64,000 nt of DNA from G963677085 sp963677085 (GCA_963677085.2 CAXXFH010000004.1:3472001-3536000), one strand, 5' to 3'; numbered from the stretch's first letter, positions 8,998-18,558 are shown. Notes: a model not told the origin generated them from the sequence alone. Numbers and translations are program-made.

Positions 8998-9927
8998 CTA
9001 CGCCGTCTCGGGCAGAAACGTGGGCATGGAAACGCCGGTAATTGCAGGGCAATCGCCACGGACTTGCCAGAGATGCATCTCGCAGTTGCGGCCGCCGAAC
9101 GAGTAAACCTGGCGCACCAATCGGTCGCAGTCGACCGGCAGCAACATCACCGGCCTGCGGCCTCGGTGGCGGTCTAATTCCGCGCAGATCAACGCCGCGG
9201 CCTGCCGTTCGGTGTGCGCTGCACCAGGCCCAATCATGTTGCACCCGGGATGGGCGCAAGAGGCCATGAAGCCGTCGATCGTTCCCTTCGCTCCTTCGCA
9301 CACCGAGACGTGCCAGAAGCCGTCGTTGTTGTCGAGAAAATAGCGAAAGTCGCTCTCGCGCTGGATGCCGCAAAGTTTATGTTCCAGGGCGGCCATAGCC
9401 GGCGCGTCGTCGATCGTGGCTTCGCGGATGGGGGAGGCCGTCGGCGGGTCGATCGGGAGTCCTTCTTCGGGCACGTCAACGTACACGTCTTGAAACGTGC
9501 GCCGCGGCACGAAGCCCGCTCGAGTGTAGAGCGAGAAAGAATCGAGATTCAGCGCGCTGGAAACTAGGCGTACCGGCTTCCGCTCGCGATCGGCGAAGTC
9601 GAGGATGAACTTCAGCAACGCCCGAGCTACGCCTTGCCCGAAATAGTTCGGATGCACATTCATGATTCCCAGCGACACGTGAGTCGGCCGGGGATGATAG
9701 AAGCAGGAGCCCATCAGCCGACCGTTACGTTCGTTGACAGCCACCAGCCCGCAGCCGGGATCGAGCGTTTCGTAGACGTCGAAGTAAACCTCCGTGTGTT
9801 CAGGTCCTCCGGGAAAGACCGAGAACCCCCGGTTGGTTTGATACCAGTAGTTAGTCGACACGCAAATCAGTTCGGCTACCTCATCACGGTCGCCAGGAGT
9901 CATCGGCCGGAGTTGCAGCTGCGCCAT
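8998..9927 (-). CDS. Protein with two GNAT-like acetyltransferase domains
   Basis: The protein has 309 residues. The first half (about 5-150) is a clear GNAT fold: an N-terminal RPMTPGDRDEVAEL strand-helix, then the acetyl-CoA loop MNVHPNYFGQGVARALL and the LYTRAGF motif. The second half begins with a new GNAT start, IREATIDDAPAMAALE, and ends in a degenerate domain without an obvious second CoA loop. The substrate is unknown. It is probably expressed on its own or with the downstream sulfotransferase on the minus strand. Confidence 0.78.
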   Translation of the reverse strand: MAQLQLRPMTPGDRDEVAELICVSTNYWYQTNRGFSVFPGGPEHTEVYFDVYETLDPGCGLVAVNERNGRLMGSCFYHPRPTHVSLGIMNVHPNYFGQGVARALLKFILDFADRERKPVRLVSSALNLDSFSLYTRAGFVPRRTFQDVYVDVPEEGLPIDPPTASPIREATIDDAPAMAALEHKLCGIQRESDFRYFLDNNDGFWHVSVCEGAKGTIDGFMASCAHPGCNMIGPGAAHTERQAAALICAELDRHRGRRPVMLLPVDCDRLVRQVYSFGGRNCEMHLWQVRGDCPAITGVSMPTFLPETA

Positions 9928-9986
9928 AGGGGGGCTCCTTCAATGGATGCGTTGGGTATTGCCCATTGAGGGCTAATGGTTTCGCG

Positions 9987-10280
9987 CTATTGTGCACAAT
10001 CGAGTTTTTTTGCCAAGTCGTCGGGCGTGATTTCGCGGATTAGAAAGCGCTTTTGAGATGAGGTTTCTCCGCTGAACAGTTCAAATTGTGCCTTTCGCAG
10101 CCCAAGCTGTTTCGCTAGCAGAGCGATGATGGCCTTGTTGGCTTTGCCCTTCTCGGGAGCTTGGGTTACGCACACCCGAAGCATCCCGTTGTGTTCGCCG
10201 CGGAGTTCGTTCTTGCGAGCGCCCGGCTGCGCCCGAACGGGCAAAATCGTACCTTCAGGATGTGATTGCAGATCGATCAC
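9987..10280 (-). CDS. DUF167 (YggU) family protein
   Basis: The protein has 97 residues, the usual family length. It carries the signature LPVRAQPGARKNEL and the conserved segment APEKGKANKAI. The structure of the family is known but its function is not. Its start overlaps the stop of the yggS-type gene by 4 bp (ATGA), so the two are translationally coupled; yggS and yggU are neighbours in many bacteria. Confidence 0.88.
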   Translation of the reverse strand: MIDLQSHPEGTILPVRAQPGARKNELRGEHNGMLRVCVTQAPEKGKANKAIIALLAKQLGLRKAQFELFSGETSSQKRFLIREITPDDLAKKLDCAQ

Positions 10281-10984
10281 GGTTCGTCGTAGATTGCCGA
10301 GCCCACGCGCACAATCGTGGCCCCCTGTTCAATGGCGATTTCATAGTCGCGGCTCATGCCCATGGAAAGCTCGTCGAGCGTGATACCTTCAGGGCAGGCC
10401 GAGCGAAGCCGGTCGCGGAGTTCTCGCAGTGCGGCGAAATCGCGTTGCGCGGCGTCGAGTCCCCCTTCCAGAGCGGCCATTCCCATCAGGCCGCGGACTT
10501 CCACGTTGGGGTAATTGGTCAGTTCTTCGAGCAGTCCGGGAAGCTGGCCCGGCTCGAATCCGTACTTGGACTGCTCGGCCGAGACGTTTACCTCGAGTAG
10601 GACTGGTACACGGGCTTCACATTCTGGTTCCGCGGCGGCCGCGTCGATGGCCTCGAGCAAACGTAGGCTGTCGACCGACTCGATCATTTTCACCAGCCGA
10701 ACAGTGCGCTGCACTTTATTGCGCTGAAGATGCCCGATCATGTGCCAGCGAATGGGCAAGTCGGCCAGCGCTTCGGCCTTCGCCCAAAGGTGCTGCGGGC
10801 GGCTTTCTCCCAGCACGGTAACTCCCGCTTCGACCACCGCGCGGACGACGTCCGCCTCGACGTATTTGGTAACCGCGACGAGTGTCACGTCGTCGGCCGA
10901 CCGCCCACTGCGAGCGGCCGCCTCGGCAATGCGTTGGCGGATCTCGGCAAGGTTTCGGCCAATCGTCGCGGCAAGGTCGGGCAT
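10277..10984 (-). CDS. yggS: YggS-type pyridoxal phosphate homeostasis protein
   Basis: The protein has 235 residues and is a single alanine-racemase-like TIM barrel of the PLPBP family. The PLP lysine is in LVAVTKYVE (about residue 40). The family landmarks GESRPQHLWAKAE, WHMIGHLQRNKV, LLEVNVSAEQSKYGF and LSMGMSRDYEIAIEQGATIVR are all present. It binds PLP and buffers it in the cytoplasm without a known catalytic reaction. The leader just upstream on this strand is G-poor and lacks a Shine-Dalgarno. Confidence 0.93.
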   Translation of the reverse strand: MPDLAATIGRNLAEIRQRIAEAAARSGRSADDVTLVAVTKYVEADVVRAVVEAGVTVLGESRPQHLWAKAEALADLPIRWHMIGHLQRNKVQRTVRLVKMIESVDSLRLLEAIDAAAAEPECEARVPVLLEVNVSAEQSKYGFEPGQLPGLLEELTNYPNVEVRGLMGMAALEGGLDAAQRDFAALRELRDRLRSACPEGITLDELSMGMSRDYEIAIEQGATIVRVGSAIYDEP

Positions 10985-11025
10985 GGGGGGACTGGAGTTA
11001 TGATTTGGGATTTATGATTTGGAAT
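10985..11025 (-). repeat. G-poor leader tract of the yggS gene
   Basis: On the minus strand, the bases before the start contain ATCATAAATCCC and a second near copy of the same unit, end in CCAGTCCCCCC, and have no Shine-Dalgarno. The modB leader contains the same AATCATAAAT word. Confidence 0.5.
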
Positions 11026-11072
11026 GCTTGGATTCTGCCAGCGAGGCTTGATCGCTTCGAGGCACGGTTGCT

Positions 11073-12347
11073 TCAGCGACCATGTTCACGCTTCGTAGTA
11101 ACATCGGGCGAAGACCCTTCGGCATTGTCCGAACAACTCGGCATGACATGAGCCGCTCCGCACATCAGCGTACACGATTTGTGCTGGGCAACCAAACGCA
11201 CCAACTCATCGTCGGTCTCCAACGGCATCATCCCAAGGTCTTCCACGACCGACGCCTCCAAACGACTCCGGAAATAAATCCTCGCTCGTTGTCGGGCTTC
11301 GGCCAACTCGAGCGTGGGCAAGCTGTCGACGTGCTTGTGATGCCGGACACTCTTGCGCAGCTCGGCCAGCGATTCGGCGCCAATGAGCCGCTGCATGGCC
11401 GGGCCGGGCCGTTCGGCCAGTTCACAGCAAACGGCAATCGCTCCGTCCTCTTCGACCAATGCCGTGGCGGTTTGCACTGCCCGACCTACATTTTCCCACG
11501 TCTGCTGGGCCGGTCCGCCTTCGACACCAACCACCACCAGTTCGGCACGGCGAGGCACGGTCGTTTGCCAGGCGGCGTCGTAGAGCTCTCGTGTCCGCTG
11601 GGCGACCTCGTCGACCTGACCGGCCACTACTGCGAGGACCATGTCGCCCGGGCCGGGCACCAACTGGATGGTGAAGTAAAGACCCAGGAGCCAAGCTACC
11701 TGCTCGGTCTGCAGGATCAGTGTGTGCTTGGCATCACTTTCCGCCCGAAGCGTTCCCGGCGAGCGGTATTGCCGCTGGGTCTTCTCATCGGAAAAACCGG
11801 GGAATATGCCCGTGTGAATGCCATAGTATCCCGCCGCATGCAACGAGTTGGCCCAACCGATCGGCACGATCAAGTCGGCCTCGTGCAGGCAACGGTTGAT
11901 CATCACGGGATCGCCAGCTTCGGTGGCTGCCAAGTAGGCCAACATATCGCGATTGGCCGGATCGTGGGTTTGTAGGGTAATACGTTGGCGAACCGACTCG
12001 TGAAGTAACTCCAAGGGGCTCGCGGCGCCAACATCGCTTGGCGGTCGTAATACGGAAATCCCATCGGGGTCGATCCCCGTGTCGATCACGGCGCGGACTA
12101 CCGCTGCGGTAACCTGGGGCACTTGGGTAATGCCGTGGTCGAGCGCAATCACCACCCGATCCCCCGGCGTCGTAAAATCCTTCAGTGGCGGGCACCCCAA
12201 AGGTTTTTCGATGGCCTCGGCCACCGCGAGATCGATGTCGGCCACCGGCTTTTGCCAGGGGATGCCACATTGGGCGACTAGCGTCTCCGTGGCGATGTCG
12301 AGGTCGATCGAGGTGTCAGCACCGTAGCGAAAAACGAACATCGGCAT
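11073..12347 (-). CDS. LarA-like (DUF2088) lactate racemase family protein
   Basis: The protein has 424 residues from the ATG at 12347. A longer open frame would need a TTG start. The LarA N-terminal signature TPGDRVVIALDHGI is present, followed by the conserved regions around VPIGWANSLHAAGYYG and GIFPGFSDE. LarA enzymes racemise hydroxy acids with a nickel-pincer nucleotide made by LarB, LarC and LarE. None of these maturation genes is in the window, and planctomycete paralogues may use other hydroxy acids. The last about 25 residues, after CGAAHVMPS, look like a non-conserved extension. Confidence 0.75.
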   Translation of the reverse strand: MPMFVFRYGADTSIDLDIATETLVAQCGIPWQKPVADIDLAVAEAIEKPLGCPPLKDFTTPGDRVVIALDHGITQVPQVTAAVVRAVIDTGIDPDGISVLRPPSDVGAASPLELLHESVRQRITLQTHDPANRDMLAYLAATEAGDPVMINRCLHEADLIVPIGWANSLHAAGYYGIHTGIFPGFSDEKTQRQYRSPGTLRAESDAKHTLILQTEQVAWLLGLYFTIQLVPGPGDMVLAVVAGQVDEVAQRTRELYDAAWQTTVPRRAELVVVGVEGGPAQQTWENVGRAVQTATALVEEDGAIAVCCELAERPGPAMQRLIGAESLAELRKSVRHHKHVDSLPTLELAEARQRARIYFRSRLEASVVEDLGMMPLETDDELVRLVAQHKSCTLMCGAAHVMPSCSDNAEGSSPDVTTKREHGR

Positions 12348-12699
12348 AAACAGACAAGTCGGGTAAACCAGGTAAATCAACAAACGAAACCTTCCATTAT
12401 CGGGGTGTAGCCGCCCGGGTCAAGAAGTCGAGCTTTACGTAAACCGCTGCTTCGCGGATAATTTTTCAGAGATTCGAATGTCTGTCTTGATAAAAATGGT
12501 CTCGGGCGACGTCGAATCGCATCTTTTTGCGTATTCCATAAGACAAACCCGTGAAGTTGGTTTCGTTCTGTCAAGCACGAGGACGATCCATCGCAAACCA
12601 CAAGGTAGCGAAGGACACGAAGGAAACCAGCTCACGGTCTTTTGCTTCCCAATGCTGAAGCGTTACCCAAAAAACAATTCCTCCGAAAGGAACGATCTG
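12348..12699. other. Gene-free divergent region
   Basis: This region separates the divergent LarA-like and lipoprotein-thioredoxin genes. An open frame continues into it from the right but has no domain. The preferred ATG at 12700 has a clear site, GAAAGGAAC, 7-8 bp upstream. Confidence 0.55.
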
Positions 12700-15291
12700 A
12701 TGTCTCGACGAGCCTACTCGTTGTTGATCCCTAAGAACGGTCTAAAAAATTACCTGCCGTTTTTCAAGGCGAAGCGCGAGGGCCGTCGCGAAACACGGCC
12801 CGGTGAATCGGCAAGTTTTTTTCCGGTCGGTCTTAAAACCGTTTGGTGTGTTGCCTGGGCGGCGGCTCTTCTTTGGCTGACCGGCTGTGGTTCGCCCCAG
12901 TCGACATCTAAAGACACCTCCACCGAGTCCAACGAAACCGCATCGTCCCAGGCGACGGGCAATGGTAGTTCGGCCGGCGGCTCGGGCAAATTGCCTGCGA
13001 CCACTGTCGACGACCTGCTTAAACGTATGGTCGACACGTATCGCAAGGCTTCGACCTATGCCGACCGCGGCACGGCCACGTTGGCGATCGAACCGGATCA
13101 GGAGGGCATTAGCACAACGGTGCCCTATTCGCTGACGGTCGAACGCCCCAACAAGGCGCGGCTCGAAGTGGCCGGGGCGGTCGTCGTTTCCAACGGCCAG
13201 AAAGCCTATGCGGCCATCAACGACATTCCGGGCCAGGTGGTCGCTCGCGACGCACCAGAGAAATTGTCGACCAGTTGGCTCTACGGACCTCGCAATATGC
13301 CCGTCCAATCGTTCATGCCACCCTCGCAACGGGTTGTCATGCTGCTGGACGACAACGCCCTGGAGGCAATCCAGTATCGTGCTTCGGAAAAGGCCCTGAT
13401 CGAGCCGGGAACCATCGAGGGAAAAACTTTTTACCGTGTGCAGTTGACCCGACCCGAAGGCGTGGTGGTCTTCTGGATCGATCCACAATCGTACGCCCTG
13501 CGGCGGGTGGAATTTCCGACGGAAGCGATGCGGGCCGAACTGGAGGGATATCTCAAGCACAAACTCGACAAGATCCACTTGGTGGCCGACTTCACCGACG
13601 CCCAGTTCAACAAGCCGGTCGATCCGGTGGCGTTTCAGTTTGCCATGCCCAAGGGGGCCAGACAGGTGGCGATGTTCACGCCTCCCAGCCCGGCCGACCT
13701 GCTGGGCCAGCCCGTGCCCGACTTCCAGTTCACTCAGCTCGACGGTACGCCCGTCACACGCGAATCGCTGAAGGGAAAAATCGTGGTGCTGGCTTTTTGG
13801 GCCACGTGGTGTACGCCGTGCCACGAGAACATGCCTCGGGTGAACGAGGTTGCCGAAGCCTTCAAAGACAACGACAAGGTGGTCTTCTACGCCGTGAATA
13901 TTCAGGGCGAGCAAGAGGCCGACAACGCCAAGATCGAGCAAACGGCCGAGCAATGGGGCATCCAGATGTCGTTGCTCCGCGATACCCAACAGGCCATGCC
14001 GCAAGTGTTTCGCACCCAGAATGTGCCGACCACGCTGGTGCTCGACGGGCAAGGCGTACTGCAAGATTGGATCGAAGGTCTTCACCCAAAAACGACTACT
14101 CGACTGGAAGACGACATTCAACAGCTTATCGAGGGCAAAGATACCTTTGAAGTGGCGGCCGAGGAATACGGTCAGAAACTCAAACAGGTCGAAGAGCAAC
14201 TCAAGCAGGCTGAGGCCGCCGTGTCCGACGGAGCGATGGTCGAAGAACACGAACTCCCGCAAGCCGCCATCGCCGAGCAGAGCGAACCGAAGACCTTCAA
14301 GCTGACGCAGGCCTTCAAGTGCGACGAGCTGAAGGCGCCCGGCAACGTGGTCGTGGTCGACACGGCCGACGGCACACCGCGACTGTTGGTCATCGACGGT
14401 TGGAAATCGGTGGCCGAGGTGGACCTCGACGGGAAGCTGATCGCCACGCATCCCGTGCCGGGGTTGGCCGACATGGAGTTTATCAACACGCTTCGGACCA
14501 CGGTCGACGCCCAGGGCAACCGCTACTACGCAGTCTTCACCATGCTCGGCCAACAAGAACAACGGTTTCACCTGCTCGATGAACAATGGAACTTGCTGTT
14601 CAACCATCCCGAAGACGCGTTGGAAAACCGCCACGCTGGCATTTCTGACGTAGAGCTAGGCGACCTGAACGGCGACGGCACCCCCGAGGCCTACGTGAGC
14701 TATTGGGACGTGATCGGTGTGAAGGGCGTTTCGCTGAAGGGCGAGGTGCTTTGGTCGAACCGTTCGATCGCCGACATCCCGCGAATGGCCATCGGGTTGC
14801 CCGACGCCCAAGGACAGCGGCTGCTGTTCTGCATCGACCAGAACGGAGGCCTCACCGGCTTCGATGCGGAGGGCAAGCGAGCGGCCGTGGTACAGGTACC
14901 CGACACGCGGCTCAACTGGGTTGCGATTGCCGATTTGACGGACGACGAGCAAGAACAATTTTGTGGCCAGACGGCCAAGAAGTTGGGCGAAATGACCGTG
15001 GTTGGTTTCAATCGCCAGGGCAAATTGCTTTGGAGCTACCCGATGCCGCCGGGCATTCCACAGCTTCCGGCAGAACCGATCAGCGTGGGGCAAATCCACG
15101 AAAACGGCCCCAAGCAGTGGATTCTGCCCGGGGCCGATGGTTCGCTACACTTCATCGCTGCCGACGGTACGCCGTTGGACAAGTTCAACTACGGCCAACC
15201 TATCGGCGGCGTCGCCACAACCAAACACAACGACCAAACCCTGCTGATCGTATCCTCCTCACGCGGCCTGGAAGGCTGGCGGGTGGAGTGA
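12700..15291 (+). CDS. Large lipoprotein with TlpA-like thioredoxin and beta-propeller domains
   Basis: The protein has 863 residues from the ATG at 12700. A hydrophobic segment ends in a lipobox LTGC with the lipidated cysteine at about residue 63; the N-region before it is unusually long (about 45 residues). A LolA/DUF2092-like domain follows (about 100-320), then a TlpA/ResA thioredoxin domain with WATWCTPCHENMP and its catalytic cysteines at about 371 and 374, a charged helical linker, and a C-terminal FG-GAP/VCBS-like repeat region with DLNGDGTPEAYV. It probably works on the periplasmic side in thiol-disulfide chemistry or as a redox-sensing scaffold. The domain combination is typical of planctomycetes, and the precise role is unknown. 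Confidence 0.85.
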   Translation: MSRRAYSLLIPKNGLKNYLPFFKAKREGRRETRPGESASFFPVGLKTVWCVAWAAALLWLTGCGSPQSTSKDTSTESNETASSQATGNGSSAGGSGKLPATTVDDLLKRMVDTYRKASTYADRGTATLAIEPDQEGISTTVPYSLTVERPNKARLEVAGAVVVSNGQKAYAAINDIPGQVVARDAPEKLSTSWLYGPRNMPVQSFMPPSQRVVMLLDDNALEAIQYRASEKALIEPGTIEGKTFYRVQLTRPEGVVVFWIDPQSYALRRVEFPTEAMRAELEGYLKHKLDKIHLVADFTDAQFNKPVDPVAFQFAMPKGARQVAMFTPPSPADLLGQPVPDFQFTQLDGTPVTRESLKGKIVVLAFWATWCTPCHENMPRVNEVAEAFKDNDKVVFYAVNIQGEQEADNAKIEQTAEQWGIQMSLLRDTQQAMPQVFRTQNVPTTLVLDGQGVLQDWIEGLHPKTTTRLEDDIQQLIEGKDTFEVAAEEYGQKLKQVEEQLKQAEAAVSDGAMVEEHELPQAAIAEQSEPKTFKLTQAFKCDELKAPGNVVVVDTADGTPRLLVIDGWKSVAEVDLDGKLIATHPVPGLADMEFINTLRTTVDAQGNRYYAVFTMLGQQEQRFHLLDEQWNLLFNHPEDALENRHAGISDVELGDLNGDGTPEAYVSYWDVIGVKGVSLKGEVLWSNRSIADIPRMAIGLPDAQGQRLLFCIDQNGGLTGFDAEGKRAAVVQVPDTRLNWVAIADLTDDEQEQFCGQTAKKLGEMTVVGFNRQGKLLWSYPMPPGIPQLPAEPISVGQIHENGPKQWILPGADGSLHFIAADGTPLDKFNYGQPIGGVATTKHNDQTLLIVSSSRGLEGWRVE

Positions 15292-15340
15292 CGGAGTGTG
15301 GAGTGATGGAGCAAGGAGTTGCGAGTTAGGAGTCGGGAGG

Positions 15341-15362
15341 GCTGGCCGCTTCAGCGGCCAGC
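15341..15362. terminator. Palindrome between convergent genes
   Basis: The perfect arms GCTGGCCGCT and AGCGGCCAGC have a 2-nt gap. It lies between the stops of the lipoprotein gene and pgk, a position fitting bidirectional termination. The same core GGCCGCTGAAGCGGCC recurs at 58621-58636, so it is also a dispersed repeat. It has no strong T-tract. Confidence 0.45.
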
Positions 15363-15396
15363 ATTTCCCCCCATTCCACACCATGGATTCGTCCGT

Positions 15397-16584
15397 TTAC
15401 TCGTCGTCGAGCAAGTCGACGGCCGCGAACTTCTGACCTTCGAGCATCGCTAGGCTGGCACCGCCACCGGTGCTGACGTGCGAGACCTTGTCGGCGAAGC
15501 CCATCTGCTGGATGGCTGCCGCGCTGTCGCCACCACCGATGATACTCACTGCGTCGCTGTCGGCGATGGCCTGGGCGACGGCCTTGGTACCCGCATCGAA
15601 CGGCGGCATCTCGAACACGCCCATCGGCCCGTTCCAAACGACCGTCTTCGCGCCCGTGACGATTTCGGCGTATTGCTTGGCGGTTTCCGGCCCAACGTCC
15701 AGCCCTTCATAGCCCTCAGGAATTTTGCCCGACTCGCAGACCAGCTTCTTGCAGTCGCCCTTGAAGGCGTCGCCGCAGTGGGTGTCGACGGGCAAGACGA
15801 GTTTGTCGCCGCCGATGGCAATCAGTTCCTTAGCCAAGTCCACCTTGTCGGCCTCGACCAGGCTGTTACCCACCTGACCGCCCTGGGCCAACGAGAACGT
15901 GTAGGCCATGGCACCGCCGATGAGCACCTTGTCGCAGATACCCAACAGCTTGCGAATTACTTCGATCTTGTCGGACACCTTAGCACCGCCGAGGATGGCC
16001 ACAAAGGGTCGCTCGGGGCTGGCGATCACATCGGTCAGATACTGAATTTCCTTGGCCACGAGGAACCCGACCACCTTGGGCTTGCCGGCCATCGCCTCGG
16101 GCACGGCCACCATCGAGGCATCGGTCCGATGACAAGTGCCGAAGGCGTCGTTGCAGTAGGCGTCGGCCATCGCGGCCAACTGGGCGGCAAATTCGGCGTC
16201 GCCCTTCTTCTCGCCCTTGTTGAAACGAAGGTTTTCGAGCACCAACACGTTGCCGTCGCTCAATGCGGCGGCCTTGGTTTTGGCGTCGTCGCCCACCGTG
16301 TCGGCGGCGAAGGCCACGTCTTTGCCCAACAGCTCACCGAGCCGAGCGGCGGTGGGTTTGAGGCTGAACTTCTCGTCGCCCGGCTCACCCTTGGGGCGAC
16401 CCAGGTGGCTCATCAGGATCACTCGGCCACCGCGATCGACGACCGATTTGATCGACGGTAGCGCCATGCGAATGCGGCGGTCGTCGGTGATTTGTAGATT
16501 GTCGTCCAGCGGCACGTTGAAGTCGACTCGCATCAAGACGGTCTTGCCCGCTACGTCGACACTTTCGATAGTTTTCTTTGCCAT
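15397..16584 (-). CDS. pgk: Phosphoglycerate kinase
   Basis: The protein has 395 residues, the normal length. It carries the N-terminal signature VLMRVDFNVPL, the SHLGRPKG loop, the ENLRF segment and the ATP-binding C-terminal half ending in VSIIGGGDSAAAIQQ and HVSTGGGASL. It catalyses the reversible transfer of phosphate between 1,3-bisphosphoglycerate and ADP in glycolysis and gluconeogenesis, in the cytoplasm. It stands alone here, convergent with the lipoprotein gene. The catalytic features are complete. Confidence 0.97.
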   Translation of the reverse strand: MAKKTIESVDVAGKTVLMRVDFNVPLDDNLQITDDRRIRMALPSIKSVVDRGGRVILMSHLGRPKGEPGDEKFSLKPTAARLGELLGKDVAFAADTVGDDAKTKAAALSDGNVLVLENLRFNKGEKKGDAEFAAQLAAMADAYCNDAFGTCHRTDASMVAVPEAMAGKPKVVGFLVAKEIQYLTDVIASPERPFVAILGGAKVSDKIEVIRKLLGICDKVLIGGAMAYTFSLAQGGQVGNSLVEADKVDLAKELIAIGGDKLVLPVDTHCGDAFKGDCKKLVCESGKIPEGYEGLDVGPETAKQYAEIVTGAKTVVWNGPMGVFEMPPFDAGTKAVAQAIADSDAVSIIGGGDSAAAIQQMGFADKVSHVSTGGGASLAMLEGQKFAAVDLLDDE

Positions 16585-17076
16585 GGTCTATGCCTTTCCG
16601 CGCTAGTTTACTAATACCTGAAGCCGTTACGTTTTCACAGAGACTAGCGACCAACGGAAACGGGTACCTGCCTCGGTGCCGCAGCACCGGTTTGGCTGGT
16701 GGCCCGTCCGCCCTGTCGTATTTACCATGAAGCCGAAATGCCAAATCTACCGGCAAAGCCGCGCGATGGGAAGGTACCACCCAGGCCGCGGGTCGGTGAA
16801 CTTGGCGACTGATGCATCCGAAGGGGTAGAACCGTTCGGCTTGTTAGAACTATTTCACGTGGAAGTGCCCGCGGACGGACTGGGACGCCTTGCCCGTGAA
16901 AAATACGGGGTGCCTTACGGCATTTGAATTGGTGGGAGCCATGGGCAGTCTGTCTGCCCTTGCCGAAGCAGCGGCGGGCATGTTGCTACCGGCGCCCACC
17001 CGCCGGGGACCGCAGCCGTGAGACGCCATGGACGGGTGGGACACGTCAACTTGTTGCGTGTCGCTCCTCGGACGCG
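16585..17076. other. Gene-free stretch with repeats
   Basis: No gene is supported. It holds one arm of a dispersed inverted pair at 16637-16722 and a GGAGCCATGGGCAGTCTG repeat of the GGTGCCA family at about 16930-17000. Confidence 0.6.
16637..16722 (+). repeat. Dispersed ~85-bp repeat, left copy
   Basis: This copy contains TAGCGACCAACGG, then GGTGCCGCAGCACCGG and TTTGGCTGG, and matches 17484-17570 on the opposite strand. The two inverted copies flank the HPt gene. The core GGTGCCGCAGCACC is itself palindromic. Confidence 0.7.
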
Positions 17077-17409
17077 TTATTCCGGTCCACCGGCACGCAT
17101 CCGCCGACACATGGAGACGAGATCGTCGACGGCTTGATGGATTTGTTCTTCCGGATCGTTTTCCCGGAGCTTTCGTTCGAGTTCGGCGGCGCAGGGCGAG
17201 ACAGGCGTAAAACCGTAACTGCCGGCAGCCCCTTTGAGCTGATGGGCCGTGCGGCGCAGGCCCTCCCAGTCGTCGGCGTCGAGTTGTTCAAGCAGCAGGG
17301 CGATTCGATTGGGCATTTCGTCGACAAACATTTCGACGATTTCCCCAAGATCGGGATCGCTTGCCAAGTAGGAGTAGAGCGGTGCGTTTTCGGTTGGCAC
17401 GTTCGACAT
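17077..17409 (-). CDS. Stand-alone HPt phosphotransfer protein
   Basis: The protein has 110 residues consisting almost entirely of one HPt four-helix domain. The phosphorylatable histidine is in AHQLKGAAGSYGF at about residue 57. HPt proteins pass phosphate between a hybrid histidine kinase receiver and a response regulator; neither partner is encoded in this window. It is flanked by the inverted copies of a dispersed repeat, giving an isolated cassette-like position. Confidence 0.88.
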   Translation of the reverse strand: MSNVPTENAPLYSYLASDPDLGEIVEMFVDEMPNRIALLLEQLDADDWEGLRRTAHQLKGAAGSYGFTPVSPCAAELERKLRENDPEEQIHQAVDDLVSMCRRMRAGGPE

Positions 17410-17483
17410 AACTATAGCCCCCCTTTTTCTTTCTATTCCCCCGCCAGATCCCCCCGACTGCCTGGCGGAATCTGCGTGTCAAT

Positions 17484-17570
17484 ACGCAGGGCGGCAGGGC
17501 CGCCAGCCAAACCGGTGCTGCGGCACCGAAGCAGGAACCCGCTCCCGTTGGTCGCTAATCTTCGTGAAAA
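17484..17570 (-). repeat. Dispersed ~85-bp repeat, right copy (inverted)
   Basis: The reverse complement carries TAGCGACCAACGGGAGCGGG, then GGTGCCGCAGCACCGG and TTTGGCTGGCGG, in the same order as the copy at 16637-16722. Confidence 0.7.
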
Positions 17571-18014
17571 ACTTAACGATCTTTGAAGTTAGTACTACAG
17601 GGAACCTAGCTAAGTCGATGGCTACCCGATTTTGACGGGAGTTGCCCCGATCAGCGGCCACGGTGCCCGACATTTCCGTTTTTCCGGGGAGGTAGCGTTC
17701 TGGCGGTGGCCGACACGGTATCCCCGGTGACGTCTCTTTAGAAAGAGCTTTCTCAGAACAAAAAAACCTTACTTTACCAAGTCGGCCTGGGGCTGCCTTC
17801 TGAAGTCTTTTTCTTAGCCATAGGGGATTTTTGGCCTGGGGCCGTTCGCGACAGGTCGATTGCATCAGTGAGACCCAACTGAGCGATGACGTTGCATCGG
17901 CCGATGGTGGGGAGTGGGAATTAGGCGTGCAAAAGGGCCGTGCGCGAGTTTCGCTTTGGTGCAGCAATCAAACCACTATCGCCTTGCGAATATCGCCGCC
18001 AGATGGGCTAGTCC

Positions 18015-18184
18015 GGATTTCTCACAGCGGAGGCACGGAGACCACGGAGTTGTTTGTACGAAACAACTTACGAAGACTGTTCTCCACCAGTCTGTCGCCA
18101 GCCAAACGGCCATCGGTCCGCAGAAAACCATACCTTCTCAGTGCCCTCCGTGGCTCCGTGGTCTATATCGGTTGTGAGAAATCC
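18015..18184. repeat. MITE-like element with 12-bp terminal inverted repeats
   Basis: Perfect ends GGATTTCTCACA (18015-18026) and TGTGAGAAATCC (18173-18184) enclose an internal inverted pair built on CACGGAGACCACGGAG and CCTCCGTGGCTCCGTGGT. The whole unit is about 170 bp and has no open frame of its own. Its shape fits a non-autonomous mobile or REP-like unit. Confidence 0.6.
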
Positions 18185-18529
18185 AGGCGAGTTTGTCAGA
18201 CATAAGTACGGGTGCCATGGCCAAGCTGTTTTGACCGTGGCGGAAAAGCCGCCGTGGCCCCCAATTCGTCCGAAAAAAAGCCGCTGTCTTGTTTGTCGGA
18301 CGATTGCCGACCCGGCCCGCCGGGGGAGTCGCGCTTTCTCTGCTCGCCTCGACTGATAGATTATTCCGAAAGTTGGGATTAAACGGACGGATGAGCTCCA
18401 CCGTCGACGTGTCCGAGTCAGCAAAATCGTACTCGCCGTTACAGTTGGATGCGGAATATGCGGCAGATGGGACAAAGAGGGTGTCTGGTTAAGAACTGCC
18501 GAGGTCAGGGTCGATATCAACTGCTAGAT

Positions 18530-18558
18530 TTGACGCAGAGTTCGTACCCGCGTGTATT
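18530..18558 (+). promoter_or_regulatory. Candidate promoter of the cysteine-rich gene
   Basis: TTGACG at 18530-18535 and TGTATT at 18553-18558 are 17 bp apart, and a strong AAGGAGT site lies before the start codon at 18604. The -10 is a weak match. Confidence 0.4.

Noticed and set aside
12742..14634. A 630-codon minus-strand open frame opposite the lipoprotein-thioredoxin gene
   Set aside because: It is antisense to a gene with clear domains and its residues are rich in His, Arg and Gly, as expected of a shadow frame.
17831..18205. A possible 124-residue gene before the cysteine-rich protein
   Set aside because: Most of it lies in a MITE-like element; the translation is not protein-like.
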